This document shows positions 51,401-63,400 of a stretch of DNA of 64,000 nt, in pieces. The notes beneath the pieces are model-generated. The model had not been told where the DNA came from. It ran no database searches and worked only from the letters and a program-made list of their open reading frames with translations. Numbering within the stretch: position 1 is the stretch's first letter; each line of letters starts with the position of its first letter. The position numbers and the translations under genes are program-made. The DNA is from Aptenodytes patagonicus (lineage: Eukaryota; Chordata; Aves; Sphenisciformes; Spheniscidae), in the NCBI RefSeq assembly GCF_965638725.1, contig NC_134953.1:38306854-38370853 (forward strand), read 5' to 3'.

Positions 51401-54400
51401 CAGGGTTTCCAGACCCTGGCGGCCAGAGCAGCGAGGACAACTAGCACATGCTGTCCCATGCCAGTGGAAGAGGGAGGTGACCTGAGGTCAGCTCTGCCTG
51501 TGCAAAGGATGGTGGGGAAGTGGGTAGAAGATACTCACCACTGTAGAGTCAATCTTTGGTCCTCCATCATCGGCCACCACCGTCAAGGTGTAGAAATCGC
51601 CCTTCTCTCGATCCACCTGGCCTTTGACTGTGATCACACCCTGCCAAGGATGAACAGCTATGTCAGCCACCAACACCAAAGTCCACAGTGGACAACCAAG
51701 CCAGGAGAGACCATGCTGTGGCTACTTACAGTGATCCCGTTGATTTTGAAGAGGGAGAGCGCCTGGGCGTTGGTGTTGGGGTCGAACTTGTAGGTGATCT
51801 GGTTGAGGTTGTCGATGGAGCGGGCCTGGACCTGGAGTACCTCGGAGCCCAGGGGGATGTTCTCCACTATCACAGCCTCGTAGCTGCTGTTGGAGAACTG
51901 CACAGCCTCGTCCAGCTCATTCAGCAGGCTGACGTACACGCTGCAGAAGCCCTGGTTGTTGGGGGGCGCTTGGTCCGTGGCAGAGACATTCATCAGGTAG
52001 CTGGTTTTGGTCTCGTAGTCCAGGTACTCGATCGTCGTGATAAGGCCCGTGCTCTCATCGATCTCAAACTTGCCTTCGGCGCCCGACAGAATTTTGTAGT
52101 TCACCAGACCACCGTTCCCTGGGGCAGGAGCAGGAACCACGGTGCCAGTTGGACTAAGCATCCAAAAGAGGCAGGTACCACCGATGCCAATCCCGACCAT
52201 GGAGCAGAGCCCATGGGGATTTCAGCCCAGCCAAGCCAGGATCCGTGCAATGGCTGATTTCACCGCTTTCCCTCCTAACTGGGTGTTTCTGTAAGCTGAC
52301 CCCCAGCTTCCTACCTGTGTCTCGATCGGTGGCCCGGACCACCGCCACCGAAGTTCCTATCCCTGCCGTCTCCCGCAGCCCCAGGCGGTTGTACTGCCGC
52401 TGGGTGAACACCGGCACCTCGTCGTTGACGTCTTCCACGTAGATGATCACCTGTGAAAGCCCCCAGAGAGACCATGAGTGAGCCGGGCAGGCTTATGAAG
52501 CCTCGCCAGCTGCTTACACTTGCGAGGGGAAATATATCCTTCACAGCACTCATCTGCTGCACAGGAGAAATGTTATCTCTACTACAAATACCACGTGATG
52601 GAGAATGAACACGCACAGTTTAACATCATAGATTTAAACAAGCCCTGTGGTTGGAGTGACTCAGTCCTTCCCTGGCCAGAGGGAGGTACAGTCTGTATAT
52701 TAATTCCTCCGTGCTTTGGGATCCCCTGCTGGAAACCTTGCTGTTAGAGACCCTGCAATGTAGAAACACTGATGACTCGATGGGAAATTTTGCTCAAAGT
52801 TCAGTGGGTTGAGCTACATTTTCTCCCCTTTCTCCAGGGAACATCCTTTCTCCCTCTGGTTTTCTGCTTGCTGCTGGTGCTGTGGCACGTCGTGCTCGGC
52901 CAGAGCCCACCATGAACTCAGCGGGTCTAAAAATAGATGGAACCAGAGGGTTGGGTTTGTGGGAACTGTGGGAAGCTGGTGTATCACTGCTAAAGATTAT
53001 TGCCACTAGGTCCTGGCTTATTTAAATAAATGCCTGGCCAGGAGACATGGTTTCCAACAGGCTGAGGCTCAGCTCTTCCTCCTGGCAGCAGAGCTGCATC
53101 TCGCCGGGCGAGCAGGACTCCCTCTGACAGCGACTGCCGTACCACTTAGCAGCCTCATCGCACTGAAATGTCACAGAAAAAATGAAAAAAACAACAAAAA
53201 ACCCCCCAAGAGCTCTTCTCCACCCACAGGCAGCCCCTGGAGACTTTCCATCAGCATTTCCATGCCAGATCTTTCAAACTTCCTGCATGCCTGCAAGGGC
53301 TGGAAATGATTGCCCTCTGATGAAGCATCCTGAATATTTTGCATGAACTCCTCTGCTGCCCAGTCCTGCTGCCCGCCCCTTGGCAGCCGTGAGGTCCTTA
53401 CCCGCACGGAGCTCCTCATAGGTCCCTGCTCTGTGTTGTAGGCCTCCACCTCTAGGACGTGAGAGGAGTTTTGCTCCCTGTCCAGGTGCCGCACGCCTCG
53501 CATCACCAGCCCGGTGCTGGGATTGATGCGGAAGTTGTTGTGCTCGTTTCCTGGTGCGGGGGAAAAGCGAGATGGATGCTGCCCACCGCCACTACATCAG
53601 TCCTGGCGACACACTGAGCCCTCCCCAGGGGGCTGCCTTGGAGGCAGATTATCGAGCAAAACCCAAGCCCCCATCACCTTCAGCTACATCAGGCTCAGCT
53701 CAGCAGGGTTTGGCCCTGGTCAAGCCAGGAGCTATGGCATCTAGGTGTCCATCAATGACAAATCATCCCCTGGCAATTAACCCTAATGCTGAAGGCTTGC
53801 TCAGGGGTGGGGGAAATGTTTCTGTGGGATGCAAAGTGCAAAAAGATGGAGAACGCAATGAGGCTGTGCATGCAGCTGGCCAGAGCCTGGTGCAAACACA
53901 CTGCTGCACGAAGGGGCACCTGGACTTACCCTTGACGATCCTGTACCACACTCTCCCGTTAATGCCTTCATCCGCATCTGTGGCTTTCACCTTCACGAGA
54001 AAAGAAAAGCAGTGAAGGTGAAGAGCAGAGATTTCCAGACGACAAGAAGTCCTCCCACCCTGCCCGAGGCTGGACATCCTGCTCCACTACCTAAGCCAGG
54101 GAGCTTACCAACTGCAAAGCAAAATAAGTTACCCTCCCCTTCTCACTGGACAGAAGGGATAGTGGGCTCAAGAGCCCTTGGCTGCCAGGTTAGCTGTTGG
54201 ATGGGCTTGGGGTGGGAGCGGAGCCTGAGGACCATGCCATGAAATCTGCAGGTCAGTGCGCTGGTGGAGGTGCCTCCATCGGTCCTGCCCTGCACTCCAA
54301 TGCTTGCACTGGTGGAGATGCCGCCAGGGACGGAGCCTCCCTGCCCACAGAGCTGGCCCGGGCCGGGCAGGGACAGCTGCTCCCACGCCTGGTGGGCACC

Positions 54401-57400
54401 CAGCCCATGGCATCAGGGTGTATCACGCGCTGTGTTAAAGGAATGGCCCACCTCTCGGCCAGCACACAAGTACCCACCTGGGTCTGTTGGCTCTGAGAGC
54501 TGCTTGCATTTACCCTCTCACTGCAAGCTATTGCAAAGTCACCCAAGAAGCAGCATATGCAAAAAATACTGAAGGAAACATGAATGCAACCAGCCTAGTG
54601 CATGCTGGTGGTCTGGGCACTGGTCTGAGCCCTCGCAAGACCCTGAGCAGTGAGTGGGAGCACCCCTCAGCTGTGATGCACTGCACGGTCCGTGCACATA
54701 CCGAAGAGGCCATCTGCCCCAGGAAACCCAAGACACGGGTCCCCTCTGGTGTTGCTGAACAACACTGCAGTGCTTTCCCCGCAAACCCCAGCCAGCAGCC
54801 TGCTGGCCCCAGCAGCTGGGAAGTGGGACCTGGCGAGGGACAGCAGGCCCTGGGCTTCCTCTCCAGCTGGCATTGAGCCACTGCATCTCCTCTCCGTGGA
54901 AACTGCTTCCCACAAAGCATCCAAACCACGACTGCAGCGGTGGCCGCTTGCGAATCACCGGGGCAAGGACGCGGGGGATGCCTTAGCCTTTATTCTCCAG
55001 CTGCTCCTCTGGCAAGGCATCTTCTGCCACACCTTCTGCCTACAAATATTACCCAGGGGTTTCCTTTCCCAGGCAGATAGGGGTTTGCGCCCAGACTTGC
55101 ACTGAAAAGAGGAGGGGTTGCTGCAAAGGACGCACATGCAGCGGGAACAGTGAGGTCATTTACAGGGGCTCAGCTTTAAAGACTTGGGCTGGCTTTCACC
55201 CACAGCACCACACAACACGTGCAGGAATCAGAGATGCTCTTCCAAAATGCATTTTTGAGATGCCTTGAACTGCTCTTGTTCCCTTCCACCATCAGCCAAT
55301 GTCAGCCAAAATCTTTGAAAACGCTGACCCTGTGATTGCAAACTATCTGGATTTCCCACCTGTGTGCCATGCATGCTGTTTTTCTCTGTCCCAGACTGGC
55401 TCACGTCTTGCTTATGGCTGGACACAACCCTGTGCCTTGCTCCATATTTCACCATGGACCCAGCACCTTCCTTTCACAGCGGAGAGCTCTGCCTCCCACC
55501 CCAGCTCTTCCACCCTCGGTGCTCCCTGAGGCCATTTCTGGGCAGGAGCTGGGCTGTCTCCTCTCCCATGTGATGGATGGACCCAGCAGGTGAGCGATGC
55601 TCAGGCAGACCAGCTGCCTTGCCACGGCGAGACCAGCCTGCTGCACGAACTGGCTCCCTCCTGGGAAAAGCTATCCTGTGAGCCAAAACACCGTGCTGGG
55701 GCGGCAGTGGTGGAAGGGAAGCCTAAAGGATTGGGAGACAAATCTTTGCAGCTTTTAGTGCCATTCCCTGCCCTGCTGTGCCCAGGAAAATGCATTTCAA
55801 GGTGAACAAACGGGAAGGTTTTCAACATGATGAGCATTGGATGGGAGCAGCAAACCACACCCTGCAAACACCTCCTTAACCACCCTTTTCCCAGCTCACC
55901 CAAGCATTTGCTGCAGGCAGCTCCAGCACATAAACCAGGTGAAATAGGTCAGCCCGGGTATTTCATTTTTATTAAAAAAAAAAGTAGTTTGCATTAAACC
56001 AATGCATGCTCCTGCCGCTGCCGTGGCACGGCCTGCTGCTGGGAAAAAGCTCGGCTGCTGCTGGTTCGACCCACTGAGGTCCCGGAGGGGATGTGGTACT
56101 TAGACTGTCCCAAATTGGGAAAACAATTTAACTTGAGTGCAACTGGTGGGAGAAAAGGTCTTTCTGCTGCAGGTGCAAAGCACTTTCTGCAGCCGAGCGC
56201 TGATGCCTCCAGCCTGCTTTATCTCCCTGCTAGAGAGCGGGCTGCAGGCAGAGCCAGCCTTTTGCAGGCTACCTTTCAAACACCCCCAGCTACTGGAAAG
56301 CGGTCAGAAAAGGAGGAGGAAGGCAGGGGAATAAAAGGATGGAGAAAAGCAGGCGGCTTGGCGCAGAGTTGCTGGGAAAAGGGGGAGCAGGCACGCGGAG
56401 GGCAGCCCGCCGCCCCCTCCCCGGCACGGGGGGCTCAGCCCACGACCGTACCATTCAGCCTTCCCGCAGGGGCAAACCCCGGGGAAACACGTCCTGGGGG
56501 CCTTGACCCCTCGCTTCAGTGGGGCACAGCCCCGGGGCACCGTCGTGCTGGCAAAGCCTGGGTGGGGGATCGGGGGGCCCGCTTGGCTTTGCGTGCTCTG
56601 GCTGTCCTCAGCCCATCTGCCATCTCTCTCCCACCCTCCCCTACTCTCCAAAAGGGAGGAGGGGGCTGGCAGCCGGCACAGAGCACAGTGGGAGAGGCGG
56701 CAAGGCAGGCGTGTGGGAGGCAAAGCCGGAGCTCGGCTGGCTGGTGAGAGGTAGGGAGCCCAAACCCCACGGCAAACCCACCGCTGGCCACTCAGGCTAA
56801 CCATGAGGGGCGAGTGAGGCAGGCCAGGGATGTGCCACCATCCCCGGCTGCAGAGCTGCTGGCCTCGGCCCTGCAGCCGCCTGGGGAAAGGGCTGCAAAT
56901 GGGCTGGGGAGGGGAGATGCAAAGTTTGGGGTGGGTTTGAAGTCAGGCATCCCTCCTCCCTTCCCCGTCACATTGCTTTGTCTGTCCCGGTGATGGAAGA
57001 GGGGGAAAGTCCTGTGGATGCAGCGCTGCTGCTTAAGAGCAAGGGTGATGGGGTACAGCGTGCCGTTGCTTTCGGTACTTGACTATTTAGGTTTGCTAAG
57101 CTTGGTGTTTGGTACCCTCCAGCATTACCTCCTCCCGCAAGCGAGTGGAAAGAGTGCATTGGGAAAAGCTGGGGAGCTCCAGGAAAGCGTCGCTAAGCAA
57201 GACAGGGAGGGGAAAGAGAGCTGCTTTTCATCTGAGCTCTATTACAGGCACAGAAGTGCCTGAAAACAGCCTTTTCTTTGCAGGAGTTTGAGAAAAGGGA
57301 GCGAGAGCATATGGAAAAACTCCTGCCAAACTAACCAGCTGTGGCAGGCTGGGCAGGCAGCGCCCGGTGCTGGGCAGAATAACGCTCTCTTCTGCTCATG

Positions 57401-60400
57401 CACAAGAATAATTTCTTCTTCCTTTCCACCTTCCTCAAGAGCATTTTGCTTTTTGCAATTTCTCTTCTCTCCCTCTGATCCTCGGCTGCCTTGTGCCCAG
57501 TGCTGGGTCCTGAGCACTCGTGGAGATGTCTCATGTTAGAGGTGATTGGCCAGGGATGACCCTTCTGTGGGGGTTTGCCAGGCTGGGCAAGCCTGTTATT
57601 AACCCAGCTGGACTGCACAACGCGTGGCGTGGTGGGACAGCAATGCTGGGAAGGGCTGATGCTACTAACAGGGATGCGGGCAGCAGCTTGGCCAGTGGGT
57701 ACAAACTGGTCCATTGCCATGCTTCAGGAAAGGTAGTGAGCTCCCACCCCGCGGGAGGGAAGCCCTTGTCCCCATGCATGCCGTGGCCAGGGCAACAGGG
57801 AGTGCTGCTCTTACCACGCCGTGACCTTTCTGCTGATAAGACCCCAATTTTGGTTGCTTTTTGCTGAAATTCTGTTGAAATGGCTGTAGCTCTGTCTCAG
57901 GCAGGAGGTGAGGGGGAAATCTCCTTTGTCCATGTTGATATATTGAAAGCTTATTGGCCCCCCAGAAAAGTCACCGCTCATGTCTACTCTGCAAAGATTT
58001 CCCAGATTTTTAGTGGCTCTGTTTCTGGAAGGACTTAGAGATCAGGTGAGGAGCAGCCCGGACCTTCCTTGAATCCGCAGCTCTGCCGGCCAAGCTGTGC
58101 CTGAGGAGAGGACGGATGGGAAGCAAGAGGAGAAGAGAGCATGGCTGGAAAGGCCTGGGAAAACATCAGTGTGATCCCTCCTGACAGGTTTCTAGGGGAC
58201 ACAGTCAGCTGGCTCTAAAAGAAAAAACCCTACAGCCACCACCAACAGAGCAAAAAACAAGAAATTACCCATGCCTCCCAGCTCGCTCTTATTGAACAAT
58301 ACAAGGTCATCAAGCCAAACCACGTGCGGTTAGTAAATGCCAGAATTAAGGCAGCCGTGGTAACCTTGATTCAGGCTGCCTTTGGTGTGTGTGGTAAGCA
58401 GCAGCCCTTCCTGCTGGTTTTCATGCCCCGGCCCTGGGCAGTACACAGGAGCAGCCTGCCTACAGAGCAGGGGGGGTCCTTGGGATGGCTGCGGCTGCCA
58501 GGGGCTGCTCTGCACCCAGAGCTGCAGGGGAAGGGGCTGAGCCAGGCAAGGAGAGGCTGCACGATAAAGAAAGGCTTTTGGGGTAAAGAGAGGTGAAAAC
58601 ATCACTTTGGAGCAGGGGATGAGAGCCCTGGCCCTGAGCCTGCTTGCAATACGCATGGGGATTCACCCAAGTTAAGGTTTTCTCATGTCGATCCATTTAT
58701 TTTTGCATTTCCCATTTTCTGAGTGCAGACCTGGCTCTGGACCATGGAAGCGGCCAAGTCTCCCCAGAGCCTCTGAGCTCTGACCAGGCTGGTACAGTCC
58801 TTGCCCTGAGGTCACCAGCATCACAACTTTGAATGCCTAAGCCCAGGCGATGCAAACTATTCCAGAAATAAATCACATCTCCCAAGTGCCTCAAACCTGG
58901 CACCCAACTCTAGTGGAAACCTCTGACCTTATTCCCTCCGTATCTCAGCTCATTGCCTGCAAGAAGAGGAGCATGGATCCTGCAGGAGCTATCTGTCCCC
59001 TCCAGGACCAGGCAGGGTCCTGGCAAACCAGAGCTGGGAGCTCATCTACGTACGCATACACCCACACACAGAGGGTACGGCTGGGGCACAGACAATCCGA
59101 GTTCAAGGACTCCTTAACCTCCGAGTGCTCGGCCTTGCAGCTCTTAACAGTGTTTGCTTAAGGTTGTTTCCTCCCATGTAATTTGGACGGTGAGCGATGC
59201 TTGTCTCTTCTGACGCTGCATCTCACTTTCCACTGGGCTCGTCTCTGCCGGGGCATCTCATAGTTTCTGATTAGTGATTAAAGACATATCGCTGATGTCA
59301 TCTCTCCCTTTTTTTGAATGTTTTACCAGTGAATGTCTGGCTGCTGCCTACACAAACCTGTGTGGCTTTGGGATGGTGGCTGCAAGAGCAGACCCAGAGA
59401 CCCTGGCAGCCCCTGCAGCCCTGCCTTTTCCCCCTTAAGCTCTTAATTTTAAGTTGGCTCAATCCAAATCTGTAGTTGTCAGAAGATTGCCCAGCCATGG
59501 ACCAGTCTAACAGCTCTCCATCACTCTTCTAACTCCCACATCTCTGTAGAAAAGTCAGTGTAATGAAGCTTTACCTCCAGCATACAGGCTAGAGCACCAA
59601 GGGCCAAGCCAAGCTGTCGCGTTGCAGAGGGTTGGCACAGCAGTATTTCCTCAGCCCTCTTCTCTGAGCTGGGGAGCTGCTGGCCTCAGGCACTGCCCGT
59701 CCAGGGCTGGGAACAAGTGCAGGAGGGTGCACGGGAGCAAAACGAAGGGTGCAAACTGCTCTGGGGATGCAAGTTGGGGGGGATCTGACCCAGTGGGGAA
59801 AGGAGAGGACAGTTGCCATCAGGTGTTTGGTAAGAGCTCTTACTGATGAGGCTTTGGGAAGCTGGTTTGCATCACTGTTTGCAGATCTGGCTGAGAAACC
59901 TGTGACATGTCTGAACCTGAAACCAGGTCAGAAAAACGCCTAACCCAAGTGGATTTTCAGCACAAGCAGGGTGAAGGCGTTAGACTTTGCCCTTGCAAAA
60001 AAAAAAGCAATGCTAGTGCAATACTGCAGCTCGACGGGGAGTTATCTGGGTGGAGGTTCAACCAATTATCCATTTTCTTTGTGGGAGAGGAAATAATCAA
60101 AAAACCCCAAATGATAGTCAATTCAGTGAAACCACATTTCTGGGGAATAGAGGAGAACCAACCCCAGCAGCTTGGGGGGAGGATTTTGGACCTTCTCTAG
60201 TGTACGGTTATATATCACTCCCAGAAAAGCTTCATGCAACGTGTGTGTGTGCTCCTTACAGGTGTCATCACTGGGGCCGTGGTACTGCGTGTATGTGGTA
60301 CTACCTGTGCTAGATTTCTTTGCCAGATGGTTTTGCACTTCAGTTCAGGGCAGTACTTTGCAGATATAAATCCTACCTCTGTGCTTTGCCTGCTGGCAAA

Positions 60401-63400
60401 GCAGACAGACTCCTGTCACCCTGTGTCACAGAAAACATGACCAGGAGGACCTTGGACATCAAAGCAAGCCAAAAGTCCATCAGGTTGGACAGAGGGTGGC
60501 TGTCTGTCCAGCTTCTAGGTGGTCATTACCTGTATTGCTTCTCTGTGTCATCTTGTGCACTGCAGGAAAGATGAGCAGGGAGGACGCTGGCAACCGGACC
60601 TCTCCCACCCCATCTCTCCTTGGGCTTCTGGTTTCAACCACTAAGCTGGTCCCACCCATTACCTCATCCCCTGAGAAGGCAGACCTGCTGCCTGTCATCA
60701 TTGCGCTCGTCTGCATCTTCCTCCTCCTGGCAACCTTCCTCATCTTTGTCACCCTCTGCAAGCCAGCAGCGCTGGACCAGTCCCGCTCCAGGCCCTGCGA
60801 GTGCATGCCCCATCACCCAGTGGATGCCAGTGAGCCCCAGCTGAGGCTTTGGAAGCGGCTGGGCTCCCTGCGATGCTCCATCAACACCTTCAGGAGGAGT
60901 CGGCCAATGTGCCAGAGCCAGCTCACCTGCCCCAGGAGCTCCCCCGCCAGCCAGGACTGGGACGTCATGGAGTCCACCAAAATGTGATCCTGCTCTGCGG
61001 GAACTAACTCACCCCCCACCGCTACTCTTTCCCAAGCTTTTGGTTCAGGCTCAGTTCCCTCCTCAAGCAGCCCCTGGTATCCTGGGCATCCCAGCAGAGC
61101 CCCTTTAAGCAGCTCATTTCCAGGCAGTGGCTCTGCAAGGTGACAGGAGATTTTGCTATTTCAAGTTCCTGAGTGCTTTCCAGGTTACTGTTTCCTGGCA
61201 GGAAAGGTGGAGGCATCCGAACTACACCCACATGCAGCTATCACTGGGCAGTCCAAAAAAATATTGCTGCTTAATTTCTTTTGGAAAACACTGTGCAAAT
61301 TGCGAGGCACCTGAACAAACAGCCTGGCGAGAGCAGAGCTACCTGGCAGCCTAACAAATATTGCCTTGAAGAGAGGCATCCCGGGGCAAATGTGCTCCTC
61401 AAAAAGCAACCCTCAGCTGAGATTGCCTCCCAAGATGTGCTCCTGAGCAGGTGGAGGAAGGCTCATGCCCCCCGCGTGCTGCTCGGTCCCTGTCCCACCC
61501 CTCCCCATGCAAGGAGCTGTGGGTTGCTGTGGTTGATGCTTGGAAGGATGCATGCTACAGCTGTCTGCTGGAAACCTGCTTCAATAAACGAGCAGCAGGA
61601 GCAGGTAAACATCCCTATAAATGCATTAAAGAGGCCTTTTGAGGCTCGCAGGTGCTGCCAGCTTGGAAAGCCACCACGCAAGGCTGAGCCGCTTGTTTCT
61701 GCTGGGAAAGGGTACAACAGCCAGCAGGTAATCTGAAGTGCTTAAAGAAATCAGTAGGAAAAAGAAAAAGTGGTTTAATTCTTCCAGGTCTGCAGCTCAC
61801 ACTACATTCAGCCATCAAGTTCACCCCTTTGGGTGAAGTCTCTGTGCCCGGAAAGGTCCTGCGGCGAGCACCGAACCCCATCTCTCTAGGTTTCACATGG
61901 TTTCTGACCCTCATGGGGTGCAGCTCTGCATCAGGACCTCTCTGGTCTGCCTGGGACATTCCCGCTCTCCTCCTGCCCTGGGCTGCCTGGCTTTCAGACC
62001 CGTAGCCATTTAGCTGCTTGCATGGCTCTAAATGTCCTAAATAAGCTGGGTTAAAATGAGCAGCAAAACAGCTCTGAGCCCCTGGCTCTTTAAAGCCAGG
62101 TCAATGTGCTGATCAGGGCTGGAGCGAAGGACGCAGAGGGTTGGATGGGGGCTAATGAGGGCAGCGTCTGCAAGAAGTGGATGGGGAAACCTTCGAAAAC
62201 TCTCTTGTTGCCATAGGGATGTGGGGATGTATTTGGAGGAGGAGACATTCAGTACACATGGTTCACTTTTAAAGGTGTAAATTAAACTAAACCCAGGTGA
62301 TTGCCCATTTCCAGTTCCCTCTGATTTTGTTCTGTGGAAAATAAACTTCCCCCCCCCCGATAACGCCTCTTCTTTGCCACAGACTGCCAAGAGCATCCCC
62401 CTCTTTCGGGAAGCGTGCTCTAAGAAAAGGGACTTTGATGTCAGGCTCGGGTTTCCTCCATTCACAGTCTTTCAGTTTGCAAAAACGGCTCAGTTTTGGG
62501 AGTCCCTCGGCAGAGCTCCTCTCCACCTGCACAGCTCCCCTGCACACCTCCACCCCGGGTGCAGGGATTACAGGCAGATTCCTGACCCCAGAGACAGGTG
62601 CGGTGCTACGGGCACCACGTACACCGTGCCATGGCACAACAGGTGAGGAGGAGCCGCAGGGCTCGCGCTTGGGGACCAGCCACCCCAAGCACGACTCCCA
62701 GCAAACCTTTGTTGCAAGAGGCAAAAGGCTTCTTTCTTCTCTCCCGGTGACTCACCCTGCCCGCGAGAGCCAGGGACAAAGCTGCCCCTTTCCCTGTGCT
62801 GGGAGAGGTATCCAAGGCAGGAGGAGCCTTCCCAGGGCCCTCTGCAAAGAGCCTTTGGTGCCTGCTCCAGAAGAGCCCTGGGTTTGAAGGGATGCTGGAA
62901 GCCCTCGGAGGCCAAGTGAATGCCCGCATTCATTCAGCACTCACTGAGCCATTCAGCTCTGCCCACTGCTCCCTCAAAGAGGAACAAAAATGAAAGCAAA
63001 GTCCAAATGCTTTTCTCCCTCTGTTTTCCCCCCTCTCAAAGCATCTCTTTGCATGTAGTCTTCTCCCTCCCCCTTGAGATCTCTGCTCTTGGTCCCGTCT
63101 CTACTGGGAGGAGGGAGAAAGTGGGGACGCAGCCAGGCAAAGGGGCCTCGCCAACACAGGGCTTGGGTTTGCTCCTCTTACCCCCTGCAGAAATGGGGTG
63201 AATTTCTCATTTTCCCTTGCGCTTTGCTGTCTTCTCCCTGGTGCTCACAGCCTGTGTTAGCAAAGGAGCAGGGGAGCGTACAAGCAAGAACACATCTTGC
63301 CCTGGCCTGGAGGAATAGACCACCGATGGGGAGAGAAAATGTCCTCCCTGGGCTTCCAGCAGCTCACAGCTGCAGTGCCAGGGCTCAGAGAGCAGGGGAC

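Noticed and set aside
60496-60570. Upstream in-frame ATG giving C10orf105 a signal peptide
   Set aside because: A good splice acceptor lies between it and the conserved start, and human C10orf105 starts at the downstream ATG.
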